Source: Neurospora crassa OR74A
Lineage: Eukaryota; Ascomycota; Sordariomycetes; Sordariales; Sordariaceae
Reading direction: 5' to 3'
Assembly (NCBI RefSeq): GCF_000182925.2
Contig: NC_026501.1
Location: 5,807,917-5,871,916 of the forward strand
DNA: 64,000 nucleotides
Within the stretch, counting starts at the first letter, position 1. Each line of letters opens with the position of its first letter. This document shows positions 15,094 to 27,459 of this stretch, in pieces. Made by a program: the position numbers and the translations under genes. The notes under the pieces were generated by a model that saw only the letters and a list, made by a program, of their open reading frames with translations, did no database searches and had not been told where the DNA came from.

Positions 15094-16686
15094 ATGGATC
15101 GCCGAGGAAACGAATCGCCAATGGAATGGGAATTTGATAACAACCCGCCCGTGGATCACACAAGCCCCTTTGCTTCTTTACTGTCAAAGCAACCACCACT
15201 ATGTAGGTCGCACTCCTCTACAGCATGCGGCGCAACATACAAATGCCAACGCCTCTTCTTGAAATTGACTCTGCGGTGGCATAATTTCGGCTTCGTCTCC
15301 AATGCTATGCTCTAGTAGCTTCTTGCTGACAGGACGTCATCGCGCCAACAGCTTCGTTCAGTTCACAGCCATCAAAGACTAGCAACCCCACGTTCGGAGC
15401 CACCTCAGCTGCTCCCCAAAGCAGCATTGTCAACGAGCACCGCGATACCCTGAAACCTCCTAATACATCCTTCAATCCCCAACTACACAATAAGCCAACG
15501 GCGCCCCAGTTTCGAAACCCCGCCTTTACGACACCTCAGAAGCGAACCGATGAGCAGACGCTAGAGTCGCCCTCAGAGGCGAGTCCCGCCATGACGGACA
15601 TCTCTGAAATGCCACCCGACACGCCAGAGACCATGTTCGATGATAGTTTCAGAATTCCAGCTACGGCTTATACACCACTGCAAGCAGGCAAGGCCATGTT
15701 CAGCAGGCAATATCTTCAAAATGGGCGTCCTCGACAAGTAAGGAAGCGGAAACGCCAGCGCGGCGACCGAGACGTGGGAAGCGTACGATCTCGCCTCGAC
15801 CATGCATCCGACGAATCTGATAGTGACTGGGAGGAGGGCATACGGCCTGGAAGGAGGCGGTCATCGACAGACAAAAATGCCAGTTCTGGTTGGCTTACCA
15901 GCTTCCTCGACACCGTCAGCAAATATCCTGCTGCTCCGGCGGTGCTCTCGAGATGGCTACAGTTCGTCATCAACACGTTCTTGATCGGCGTTATTCTGTT
16001 CGCAGTCTTCAGTTGTGTGATGGCTGTACGCAACGATCTTTCGCGTGCCGCTGACAGGGCTCGGTCAAATCTGATGCACGAAATATCGCAATGTACAAGC
16101 AATTACCATAAAAACTTGTGCGCTCCCAAGTTGAATCGGGCACCGGCTTTGGAGTTGCCCTGTAACGAATGGGAAGCGTGTATGAATCAGGACCCGTCGA
16201 CTGTGATGATGACCCAGATCTCAGCAAGGAATATGGCCGAGATATTGAACGAATTCTTTACTATCATATCCTACAAAACCTGGGTAAGTTGGAGGTTTGC
16301 ACACATTACCATGCATGGGCCCATTGCTAACTTGTGCAAAGGGTTTCATCCTATCAGCATTCCTGGTCGCTATCATTGGTACCAATATAGGATTCGGCTC
16401 CCTACGTGACTCTGGAGTTTTCAAACCATCTTCGCCCCGAAAACGTGCAGAACCGGCACCAGTAGCAGCGCCGCCGCCGACTCCCCTCCATCCAATCTTC
16501 AGCACCCCGGCGTTTCACAATCCACAGCAGGCGTACATCTTTGCGCCCATCGAAACCCCGAGACGAGCTCGTCAGCAATTTTTTGACGAGGCGACCGACA
16601 CTGATAATTCCCCGGATGTGAGGATGATGCTGCCTCCGCGAACTCCCCGAAGAAGTCCAAGCAAAGGAGAGAGAAGAAGGGGCTAG
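15094..16686 (+). CDS. Brl1/Brr6-like nuclear envelope protein
   Basis: Brl1/Brr6 proteins sit in the nuclear envelope and ER and act in nuclear pore complex assembly and membrane lipid balance. Exons 15094-15202, 15352-16283 and 16342-16686 give 461 residues; introns are 149 and 58 nt. The N-terminal ~235 residues are polar with a basic patch (RKRKRQR). Helix 1 (about 238-262) and helix 2 (about 348-366) flank a lumenal segment with four cysteines at about 284, 293, 307 and 313. The motif CAPKLNRAPALELPCNEW carries the spacing of the family's disulfide-bonded domain. The C-terminal tail is Pro/Arg-rich. The intron-exon join at helix 2 (TW|GFIL) keeps frame exactly. Fungi often have a single Brl1/Brr6-like gene, so I do not choose between the two yeast names. 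Confidence 0.9.
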
Positions 16687-17847
16687 AGGTCGTGTTCACG
16701 GTCAGAGGGTTGTTAGATGCTGGACTCTGAGGAATACATGTCACCATTAGGTTAATTTTAGGCTAGCAGGACAATACTGCCATGTTGGATCCCCCGCTGC
16801 CGTAGAACACCAGTCCTTACTGGGTATAAATCTTTTGAAGGGTTGGGCATCGATTGTTTTCGGATGCTTCGGTATACCGGAATGTGTAGGGGCGGCTTGA
16901 ACTTGAACTTGATATATAACATATGTCTCCATACGTGCCACAACCGATGAGGGATTAAGGTTGCACCAACCCCACACTTTAAGTCGCGAAACGTGTAGAT
17001 CTCCGATCGGCAACGACCAAGCTGATATGTCATGCATTCGACTGGCATGTTCCTGGCACGTGTGTGTCCTTTTGGTTTTTTCTCTTCCTTTTTTTTTTTC
17101 CCTTGATTAATAGGTTCTATGGTAGGAGTGTATGTTCACGGTACGAATCTTGACTCAGAAACAACCGTTGAGAATAACAGCAAATCAAGCCATTGCTCAA
17201 CAAAATCAAACGCTGTCGAATGTAAAAGGTAAAACTCAGCCAGCTGTGTATAGTTTACAAATAAACGACTCTCCAGGCTCAGATGTATGATAGAATACGA
17301 TGTGCGAAGAATGTCTACTTTCACGATAATTGGTGATGAAAGCGTTCGGATGAGTCCTGGTCCTCTAGTTTAAAGAGACCCTCCTACCTAGGTGGCGCAC
17401 TCCGACACCTGAGACTGGATTTTGTACTTGCCCTACTCCGATTGCGGCGCGACGTCAGTGGAAATATTTCAGGGTCCATCCACCACAGATATCGGAAGCC
17501 GAACGGGCACATGCAAATGCGGGCTTCAAGATGGATACTTCCACTTGCTCGGTGAGATATTGGATGAACACAGCTATATCGATACATACAATAGCTGGTG
17601 CCTCTGATGGCGAGATACCCAATAGTTGCCAGATTCGCTCCATATGTTGTTCCCTGGAGGCCGGTTAATTGAAAAGGACAAATCAAGGTTAGCTAGTAAT
17701 AATCAGCTATGGGATTTCAAAGAGCCTATGGCAACCCCAACTTCTAAATGATATGTATAATATGTACACATATTATTGTGAACTGCTATCACATTGACTC
17801 CAACCCTCCGTCTCAGTCGGAGACGAGCGAGCCTAAAAGAGGACAAG

Positions 17848-17865
17848 AAAAAAAAAAAAAAAAAA
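17848..17865 (+). repeat. A18 homopolymer
   Basis: An uninterrupted run of 18 A in intergenic DNA. It could equally be a poly(A) relic of an inserted transcript or a slippage tract. No recognisable element precedes it. Confidence 0.85.
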
Positions 17866-18456
17866 GGTAAATAGACTATACTACAAGATGAGCTTACGCG
17901 GGTAACATCTACAATACAGACGGGATCGCGGGTAAGGACATGAGATATCTATACGGCAATCCTGGTGTTCTGTTTGGTGGGCTCGTAGGGTGAAGCTCGG
18001 GGCAATTCGGACATTTGCAGGAGCCGAGATCCCAAAACATGATCTCAAACCTGGCAACTTGGCTCGAGCCTGACTTCATCTGCTTCCACCTTGCCGTCGT
18101 GGGTTGAGGTTTGGTACTACCTAACATTGTGGACCATTAGTGGAGAAGGCCGTCATCCCGTCATCAAATTTGATTGGATCCATGTCGTCCCCCCCAATTC
18201 CACTCTCTTGACTCTCCAACTTCTTTTTTCCCCATTCCGGGAGGGGACTTGCAAGACACTCAGCAGCCACGCCGTCCCCGATCTCATCAGTTGCACCCCT
18301 CAGCTAAGCGCCCACCATCTTGCCGCGGAGCCTGGCTATTTAGTTCCAGTACCAGGACGATCTGGGAACAGCATCGCGACATCGCGAGATGAGGTGCGCA
18401 GGCTCGGCCAATTCTCACCACATGGGACATTACCATTGCCGATTCGTGATTCGCGG

Positions 18457-18463
18457 TATAAAA
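18457..18463 (+). promoter_or_regulatory. TATA box candidate for the Zn2Cys6 gene
   Basis: TATAAAA in the context CGGTATAAAAGG is the best TATA match upstream of the transcription-factor gene. It implies a start site near 18,490 and a ~640-nt leader, unless a leader intron shortens it. Confidence 0.45.
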
Positions 18464-18666
18464 GGTATGGAGAAGTTAGCTCATGACTAGTCTCGTCACC
18501 ACCACAACCGTCTTTTCCTCGGATCCCAGCCGAAGCTCGAGATACTATAACTCTTGCCCTTTCTGGAAAAATACATCCGAGCGCGTTCGCGTTCGTTCCT
18601 CTCTCTCTCTCTCTCGCGCGCGCGCAAGCTCTTAACCATCGCAACTCGAGCTCCGGTTCTTATCCT

Positions 18667-18795
18667 ATGTGCTACTTGCTCGTCCAATTCCTCGATCGCC
18701 GATGCATACAGATTCCCGTCTTTAGTCTCCACCCATCGAAAGGCATGGAGCTACCTCGACGAGGAACTCTGCAACCTGCATTGCCATGCCGTTAA
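18667..18795 (+). promoter_or_regulatory. Upstream ORF, 42 codons
   Basis: An ATG-to-TAA ORF lies in the presumed leader of the Zn2Cys6 gene, 337 nt before the main ATG. Its peptide resembles no family I know. If the leader is unspliced, scanning ribosomes would meet it before the main start. Confidence 0.35.
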
Positions 18796-19044
18796 CGAAT
18801 CAACGTAATATCATCATCATCCCTGTCGCAAGCCAGGCCTTTTAGGAGTCAACGTCTTTTACGTCCCTGGTCCGTTCGTTAAGCCTTACATACGCTGGCA
18901 ACTCTCAATATTCACGCATATCTCCAGCTTCACTTCCTTGTACCTTTCCTTTGGACGACATACCTACCGTCCGACCGAAAGCAATTCTTTGTGCCGCCGC
19001 CTCGTCTTCATCGCCCGGTCGTCATCCTTGCTCCCCAGCACAGC

Positions 19045-19104
19045 ATGTCAGTGCGCGTTGACGGGATCGTTTCCAGAGTATACCGTACGGTGCGCGGTAT
19101 TTGA
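19045..19104 (+). promoter_or_regulatory. Upstream ORF, 19 codons, just before the main start
   Basis: An ATG-to-TGA ORF (begins MSVRVDGIV) ends 28 nt before the ATG at 19133. Its nearness to the main start would favour translational control by leaky scanning or reinitiation. Function is inferred from position only. Confidence 0.4.
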
Positions 19105-19132
19105 ACACAGGCCGTGACGGCTGCCTTGAGAC

Positions 19133-22008
19133 ATGGATCCAATGGAAGGAGGAGGCAATCCAAGCGCAAGTGGGAGCCGTCCGGTCCTTCCTGCGACATC
19201 GCCCGCTCCCTCCACAACGGCCGGAGGAAACCGTCCTGCCTCTGCTTCCGCTTCTCAGCCCACGCCCTCCACCTCTTCCTCCGGCCCGCCCACCGGTCCG
19301 CCCTCGGGGGGTCCGCCCACCAGCCAAACCGTCTCGAAACGCAAGCGAGGATTGGGACTTGTCACTCCAACGGCTTGCACCGAGTGCCGCAAGAAGCGCG
19401 CAAAGGTGTGTTAGTTGGCTGGGAACTCCTTTGAGTCCTGGTCTCCCTTTCCCTTCCACTACCTGGGATGTCCCTTAATGGTCGTAGCTAATCTCCTCGA
19501 TTGTTATACAGTGCGACGGCGAGAAGCCTTGTGCTCGATGTAAATATCAGAACACCGAATGTGTCTACGAAGTCCCTGTCCGTCAGTCCAAGGACACACT
19601 GAGAAACGAGATCGAACAGCTGAGGCGCGAGCAACGGAACAACGAGCATGTGATAAACGCCCTCAGGCGCACGGATAAATGGGACGGGGTTTTACAGCGC
19701 TTGCGCAACGGCCAGAGCATCGATATGATATCCTCGTGGCTGGAGGGGACGCTTCCCTCGGGCGGTGGCACACTTCCTTCCATCGATCGACTAGTCGGGT
19801 CAGCTCCTGGTGCCTTTAATTTCTCGGGCGACCCAGCTGGGTCTTATGGCGGCGCTATTCCAGGTTTGGCTCCCATCAGCCGATTTCCAGGTCAAGGGCT
19901 GCCAGGCCAGCACCCTACTACGGGTCCGCATCAGCTGGCTGAGTTTCAACCAAGCCAGTACCAACTGGTACAAGGCCATCCAGGTCAATTTCCGCGGGCT
20001 ATCAGGCATGATCCCGAGCCTCATAGTCTCTGGAATGGCCAGTTCTCCTCTCATTCTCAGACGGTGCGTGGCAACTCGCAGGCAAAGGCCATGAGCTGGA
20101 CTTCAGAAAATGGGCAGCAATCGCAGTCAAGAGCGGAATCGTGGGCGGAAACTCGGGCTGGCGTCAACTCAGAAAACCAGAGATTCCGCGGTCTTGACCA
20201 AGTACTTGCTACCGAGGCACTGCATTCGCGGGCACCGCCTACTACATGGACGACCATCACTTCGGATGACGGTCTTGTTCAACATCTGCTGGCGCTGTAC
20301 TTTTGCTGGGAGTACCCTACATTTGCGTCTCTCAGCAAAGAACACTTCCTCAAGGACTTTATGGACGGGCGACCTCGCTTTTGCTCGTCCCTATTAGTGA
20401 ATGCGCTTCTGGCGTTGGGTTGCCGGTTTTCCAGCCAGCCTAGTACTCGCGCGAACCCGAACGACCCGTATTCGTCGGGTGATCACTTCTTCAAGGAATG
20501 CCAGCGACTATTTTATCAAGAAGAAAACCATCACACGCTAACTACCATTCAAGCCTTGGGTATAATGTCCATCAGAGAGGCAAGTTGTGGTCGTGATTCT
20601 GAGAGTTGGTACTACGCCGGACAGAGTATCCGACTGGCGATAGAGATGGGACTGCATCGGGTTCAAGATGACGGCAAGGATTGTGACGAAAGTGCGGTTC
20701 AAGCAGCCACATTCTGGGGTGCATTTGCGCTCGACCAGTGAGTCCAGTACATTCCGCCGAAATGGCACGCGGCGTTTATCTAATGGTGAAATGTGATAGT
20801 GCTTGGTCGTTGGCCACCGGCTCGCTCCCCCAGTGCTCGTGCTTCCCACAGCTGCCTCCGAAGCCCGCTATCATCGATGACATTGAGGCCTCGCTCTGGA
20901 TACCCTACACAGACGATGGTAAGAATTTATCATTTTTGGAGGTCGTGCTTGGAGGTAAGCTGATGAGCGGTACAGGCGCTCCTCTACACCAATCGTGCGA
21001 ACAACCGTCTAATGTTCGATCGGTGTACAAATGCTTCTGTGAATTAAGCGAGCTAGTTCACCAATCATTATTCATCCTTCACTCCCCTGGCCGGCCGCTT
21101 ACGAGCAGAGATCTGCTCAAGATATATACACAGTATCTGAACTGGTATGATAGGATACCAGAGGTGTTGCGACTTGGCCATAACTTCACTCCCGCTGTGT
21201 TGTTCGCGCAGTAAGTTTATAGATCTCTGGCCCGTTGCAAGATTTGAGAGGCGTTTCTAATACTGGACATAGCATGTATTACCATTTTGCCATTCTTCTC
21301 CTGTTCCGGCCGTTGATCAAACTTCGCATTGTTGGATCGAGCATTTCTCCGCGTGATGTGTGTGTACAGGCAGCCGATGCCATATTGGGGCTTGTGCGCT
21401 CGTACTCGCAATTGTACACGTTAAGACGGACGCCATCATTTGTCCCTTACTTTGTGCTCACGTCCTCCATCATGCACCTGGCGATTGGGGCCACGTCCTC
21501 AGCAACGCCCGACCCCGCTGGAGGCATAGGTCAAGCGGAACCCAATGACCATGGCCATCCGAGGTTTGATCCTCGCGTTGGCGAAGCCATAAGTCGAGGA
21601 ATTGCCGATCTTACGGAGATGGCACCATGTCACCACTTCGCCGAACAAGCGCTCAATATACTCAAGTACCTGGCCAAGAAGTGGAATATTGATGTGGACA
21701 TCAAGACGATAGGTGGAGAGGACGGGCAGCAACGTGTCAGGGTCGACCGCTATCAAACCACTCGACCGGTTACAAACAGCCTCAATTTCTTCGTTCCCGA
21801 AGTTACCGAGGAAGACTTCAACTGCAAATGGGGAGAGGGGGTAGAATCAGGACACGGTTCAGCGACCAGAGTGGAAATTCAGCCAGGAGATGTTAAGCAT
21901 ACGGCCAGCGCTACGGAAAATCCCCTGTTCTGGCCGTTTCCGATGCAAGGACGTCCGATGCTGGCAACGGGCCCCGAACTGCTGAAGACTGGCTTTGAGC
22001 TTATCTAG
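19133..22008 (+). CDS. Zn2Cys6 (fungal binuclear cluster) transcription factor
   Basis: Five exons: 19133-19405, 19512-20737, 20800-20918, 20976-21210 and 21273-22008; 862 residues. The first 70 residues are low-complexity Ser/Pro/Gly. After a basic KRKRG patch comes the DNA-binding cluster with cysteines 82, 85, 92, 98, 101 and 108 (CTECRKKRAKCDGEKPC...), split by the first intron after the third basic residue block. A heptad-like linker (TLRNEIEQLRREQRN, about 122-136) suggests dimerisation. The second half has the fungal-specific transcription factor domain, with blocks such as LALYFCWEYPTFASLS and SIRLAIEMGLHR, and DHAWSLATGSLP after the intron. The fourth intron is only 57 nt, a multiple of three, and has no stop, so retention would insert 19 residues. 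The regulated pathway cannot be told from sequence or neighbours. Confidence 0.9.
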
Positions 22009-24058
22009 CGTGATACAGATCACCCACCGGCTGTGGATAAGCCTAAAGACTGTTGGCCGAGTTGCTTGCCGGCAGTGATGCGGGGAATATTGCTGAAGGG
22101 TAATAAGCGGCTGGGGAAGAATGCCTCGGAATCCGGCCAGTCGAGCAAAGCATTTGGCCAACCACCCGATGGCGCACATCACAGCGTTCCGGAGGCTGTA
22201 TTTTGTTTCAAGTGTTTCGTTTATACTGCAGCCTATCACGGATCTTTTATAGGCCATATTTTGGCATGCACCGAGGAGCTCAATAGGAAAGGGAGCAAGG
22301 GCGAGAAGAAGTGAGGCTCAGCGTTTGAGCGGCGAAGTCGGAAAGATGTGATGTATCACGACTGCGAAGGAAGCAACGATTTCTGGGGTGGTTGGAGCAC
22401 GACACTTGCATTAAAGACTAGAAGCTACCGATGAGTGGTAGTTATGTGGTGCAATTGCATAAGGGGGCAACAAAAGCAACAAAGGCGAGTGGAATTCATC
22501 GACTGTACAAATTTGCGCCATGTCAAAAGACGGGGAGTTTGAGGTTAGGGCAGGACATTATGGCTCTTGGGGCGTGCTATAAGTCTGGGAGTGTGTTTTG
22601 TGTTACTGGGTTACCATTCGATACCCCTATGTCGTCTGAGGCATACGAACAATCTCTTTTCATTTCTGAAAGGAGGGAAAATAAAGCGAAATAAAAATAA
22701 CAAAGCAGTAGATCATCATAGCTAGAAAGGGTACTCGGAGACGAATATGTTTTAACCGCTGTGCATGTGCGATGCGGTGATCAGGGTTGCATGCACTATA
22801 TCAATGTGCAAGGCAGCGCGTTTACCGCCGCTTCTGGAGGTTTGACAACTTCCATTTCGAGATTCATCAACATCCTGCCCGAATCAAACATCGATATCGA
22901 CTAGTATGTATTCTATCCACTTCGTTCGGCGGCGATGTTGCACATTCTCAACCCCAGGGACCGACGAGACGGTGACAGCCAAGGTCGCATCAGAGAAAGG
23001 AAACAAACAATCAGCCAACAGGATCTCGGAACCTCTCAGGGGCGTTGTTCCGGCTTGTTCATTGGTCGCCCACCGGAGCCACCCACAGTAGCCCATGCTG
23101 CAGGCGAGCGAGGCGAGGAAGGGGTTCATCGGCTTTTCTTGGGTGCCTTTGGGTGTTTCGAAACAGCTGACGCCTTGTTTCGGATGCTACCTCGCTGACC
23201 AGTCACAGCGCAAAGAGGCGCTTCTCCGTCCCCAGGGTTGGAACCCTTGCCGAACTTGTCCCCCATGTTCTGCAATCCAATCTTCAACCCTTTCATTCCC
23301 GTCCGTCTGGATCGACTTTGCCTGTCTTCGGCTTCTGACTGACCAGTCAAGATGCGACGCCTCTCGACGCCTTGTTAACATGATACATGCACGGGCATCA
23401 GAATGATCTGTATACTTTATGAGGACGGCAGGTCCTCTGTTCATCACCTCGAATCCGCAGCAAGGCTCTAACTCGACGTGGTGAGACTGACGATAATCGT
23501 CAGCTGTTCGACCCGTTTTCCCGTTTTCACAACCTTGAACGAGTGCAGCATTCAGTTCCCGTCCGTCATCTTCTTAATTGCTGACCGCCGACGATGAGGC
23601 ACATTCGAGGTCTCACTTTTCATACAAGCATACTTGCTCCATCTGTCTTTGGCCGGGCTCTCACCCGAGTCGAGCGAGTCATATCATCCAGTGGACGTGA
23701 GGTTTATGAGATGGGCCATAGAGAAGAACCCGAAATACGTGAATGGGGCGCGCCGCCGTCTCACATCTTTCCGTCCAGGTCAAGCCTTTAATTCGCTGGA
23801 CGGTCTCGTGGAGATTGCACCCTCTTTTGCTCCCAAGTCTCTTCGTTTTCGCTACCATCCCTGCCTGGTACACTATCTTCGCCGCAGCGTTCCATCGCTT
23901 TCGCGTCCCTCTTATTACTACTCGTGCTACCAACAAGGGGGTATAACCTTTTGTTTTATCCCCTCCCATCCCCTTCCCTTCCCGCGCCGCTCGGATGAAG
24001 CGCCTGCGCTTGTCTGCCGAACCTTCTTCCTCTAATCTTGTCTCCTACGTATGTACAT
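22009..24058. other. Intergenic, no supported gene
   Basis: About 2 kb with only weak, short ORFs on both strands and no conserved motif. The part just before 24,059 is pyrimidine-rich and likely serves as leader of the zinc-finger gene. Confidence 0.6.
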
Positions 24059-25859
24059 ATGAATGGTGAAGGTACCAGTTTTCACGTTCATGATCGGCAG
24101 TCCTGTTTTCACTCCCATAAAACACAGCAAAACGCCATTTTTTATTCAAACGGCGTTTTCTGGCAGGCCCAGCAGTTTAACCATTTAAAGGCAACGGATT
24201 TTGATCCCCGTGCATCAACCAACAGTCTAGCTGCGGCCCGACTACATCTTGACACCCTGACTAAATCCGGAATATCGCGCGACGAGCTTTTATCCGCTTT
24301 CTTGGAGGGTTATAATAAGGGGGTGTGTTGACTCGGCCTGCCCCTAACTCCAGCCAAACAGCCATCGACTAACCATGAATCAGGAGTTCCTTCGAAGACA
24401 CTGGTGATACACAACACATTCTTCTCTTTTCTCACCGCAGGAACAGCACGCTTCGACAATCAACGACATGAGCCGTCACAACTCCGTATCGACAACCAGT
24501 TCGGGGTCATCAGGAAGGGCCAGCATCTCATCAGAGGCAACCTCAACGAGTTCAGTCTCATCCCAGAACACTTACGACATAAACACTTCGCCTTCAGTCA
24601 AAACCACACCATCAGTCCTTGCAGGATTTAAGATCAACAACCAAGGTGCCGCTAAGCCCCAAGGCCCTTACTGGTGCATACCCTGCAATGTCAGTTTCCA
24701 GCGCAAGGTCGACTGGCTGAGGCACGAGGACGAATTCCACGACCGACATAAGCGTTACCCCTGCCCGGACTGTAACATCATCTTCTGGGACGCCAACACC
24801 TTCAACCAACATCACAAGAACGCACACGGGTGCAGGACCTGCCCTCACGCTGAGCAAGTGGTCCGGTCTACGCAACGGAGGACGGCGTGGGCCTGTGGAT
24901 TCTGCGGGGCGTTCATGGGCGCCAGTCATCGATTTGTCGACCATGTAGCGAAGCACTACGAAGATAATCACAACAAAGCACACTGGAATCATAGTCTGGT
25001 AATCTACGGCCTGCTTCATCAGCCGGTGGTCCACCAAGCATGGAAGGAGTTGTTTGCGCAGTTGTATGGACACATGACACGCGATGAACAGCCCATCTTG
25101 GGGTGGGATGCGCAAACGACGGGACACGCTCGGGGGTTCTTGGAGGGGCAGGCTCCGGGGAAGTTGCAGGATCTGCTGGAATTCTTCAAGGGTGGACGAG
25201 AGGAGGCGAAACGGCTTGCGAGGTTAAGTCATGATCAGGCTATCATTCGGTCACGTCAGGGAGTGGCTATTACGGCGATCCGGGTACCTGTTCCTAAGCG
25301 ATCAACGGTATCAACGGAATCACTCAGGCACAAGTCGATACTACAGCACCAGCAGCAGCAGCAGCAGCAGCAGTTCGATAGACGCAACAGCGCCACTAGC
25401 GGCAGCACCGTATTCCCTCAACCCCAACACCACCAACAACAGGAACAACACCACCAAGTACAACCACAACAGGAACCCACATACCAAAAACAACGATCAT
25501 TCTCTCTCCCCTTTACCACTACTACCACCACCACCACCATCACCAGCTTAGCCCAATTCCCCAACCCACCAACAAACAAATACTCCCACCTCCATTCCCA
25601 CAGCCTTAAATTCTCCCTACCCGTGGGGACCATCTACGAAACCCCCGACGCAGCGTCGACAACAACGACAGTCGACTTTTTCAAGAACACACTTGCCGCC
25701 ACCGCGACTATGACGGCTACGTCTAATAGGCAACACCAACTAGATCTACAAGATCAACAGCAGCAGCAGCAACAACAACAACAACAACATCGATTTACGA
25801 TACCTCCTCTTAGTCTTTCCAAGGATGGGTTTTTTGATAATATGGATATCAAGATTTAG
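24059..25859 (+). CDS. C2H2 zinc-finger protein with polyglutamine tracts
   Basis: Two exons, 24059-24322 and 24441-25859, give 560 residues. The intron (118 nt) has a GTGTGT donor, CTAAC-like branch sites and a CGCAG acceptor, and both exons are in phase 0. Exon 1 (88 residues) carries a coding-looking block, FDPRASTNSLAAARLHLDT, then a helix ending LSAFLEGYNKG. After a Ser/Thr-rich linker come three zinc-binding units: Cys166/169 with His182/187, Cys195/198 with His211/216, and Cys239/242 with His255/259. The region after about residue 400 is low-complexity with Gln runs coded by CAG/CAA repeats (about 25349-25373 and 25757-25790) and a Thr run. It may be a nuclear regulator or an RNA-binding protein; the family is not one I can name. 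If exon 1 is leader only, the protein starts at 24468 (463 residues). Confidence 0.75.
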
Positions 25860-27459
25860 GATTGGAGTAGTATCACTTGTATGGTGGTGATGGTGGATGA
25901 TCGGGCAAATGGGTTTTCGGTGCCGGGGGGTGTTAACAGGGTCGGAGAGTGGAGGTGCTGAGGGATGGTGAGCGTGGATGATGGAAACAAAAGTGGTGCG
26001 GAATGACGACGAAATCTTAAAACAGTCAGGTCATGGAGCAAAATGGGGAGAAGTGGCAGAGGAAAGGAGAAGGTTTCCCGTATGATGTGTTGCGATGAGA
26101 TGAGAAGCAGTTTGGAGAAAGCCACGAAAGCCAAGAGAAGTTCGTTCAGGAGACTACATTGGATAATACCACCACTATTTGAAGATTTATGAAGAAAACT
26201 GGACTACTTGTAGCTTGATGACGGATGAATGCCGTAAATTGTCTGCGTTCGTAGTACTGAATTTCCATTGAGTTGGGAAAGTGTCAATCATTACCAATGT
26301 CCTCTTTCATTCCATGCGTGCCTTCCATTTCATCAACCCTACTAGACACGCCGTCAGTCTCTCACCACATGGAGAACTCCATAGATGCGGGTGGGTGAAC
26401 GGGTGATCACCAACCTGAGACTGAAACGAAGCCGCGTCAGCCCCTTTTCAGGTGACTCGATGGAACCAAACTAAAAGTCCGATAATGGAAGTCGGTACTC
26501 ACTCCCTCAGTCAGTCTGATGGTTACCTCCAGTCCTCGGACAAGAGACGGCGAGGCGTGTGCCAACAGTTCGAAATTGGAGTATGGGCTTTGAGAGATTC
26601 CAGTCAACGTCCATCATACGTTCGAGTGATTATCAAGGCAAGTGCGAACGTCTTGGAAGTTCGAGGATTGGGTAGGTAACTGCTGCCCGGCTGGACCTTC
26701 CTCCTCTCCGGTAGAGGTACCTCTACGGCTAGTACTACTCCACCAACAACTTGAAGCAAGTGGTCCCGCCTGCTGGATGGTGGAATGGAAACCGGCACGT
26801 GTCAAGGGATCGCCTCGACGTGAGCGGTGCCGGTGTTCTGTCGGAGATCAAACGGAACTTCACCTTCGTTTCACGTGGTGCAACTCTATACGTTAGTACT
26901 AGTCGCCGCTGCCTTTTCCCGCTTTCTGCCTCCTCCCGTCCACGTTTCGCTCATGTGGCCGATATGGAGTTCGTCGGGGCCAATCCAAATCTTGCCATAA
27001 AATCCTGGGCGTGGGGGCGATCGATCGATGGAACTATCGGTTGTTCACCTACCTACTCCTCGACGCTGAAAGTAACGACGGAAGGCAACCGTCATCGATG
27101 GAGTGACTAATATCTCAGGCTGACTTTGACCAGGTGGGGTTGGGAATTGGGAGTCTTGGGACTACTTTGCTGGCATGGCTTCGGTCCCGGGCTGGGAGGG
27201 TTGGTACCGTATCCTCGTGAGGGGATGGCTTCAGGTATTGATCTTGGTTAGCCTGACTTTAAGAGCCTTTTCTTTTTTTTTTAAACTTCCAAGTGACACA
27301 ATCATCACAATTTATTTTGAAGAGAGACAGCATCCAAGTAGGAAACTCAACATCTGTCCCCAAGAGCCATACATGAACTGATGTCCACTAATACTATCCA
27401 AGACCTTCAGCTCTTCGCATCTCTGATATCCAAGCAGTCTCTTCGTTGGCCTCGCCATA
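25860..27459. other. Intergenic, no supported gene
   Basis: Only short shadow ORFs occur. A perfect 16-bp palindrome (GTAGAGGTACCTCTAC) lies at 26711-26726. No RNA gene or transposon end was recognised. Confidence 0.55.

Larger units (their letters stand above)
16687..19132. other. Intergenic plus long 5' leader of the Zn2Cys6 gene
   Basis: There is no supported gene from 16,687 to about 18,450. An A18 tract lies at 17848-17865. A TATAAAA box at 18457-18463 probably starts transcription of the downstream regulator, leaving a leader of about 650 nt. That leader is pyrimidine-rich, has a (CT)n(CG)n stretch at 18601-18626 and contains short upstream ORFs. Confidence 0.55.
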
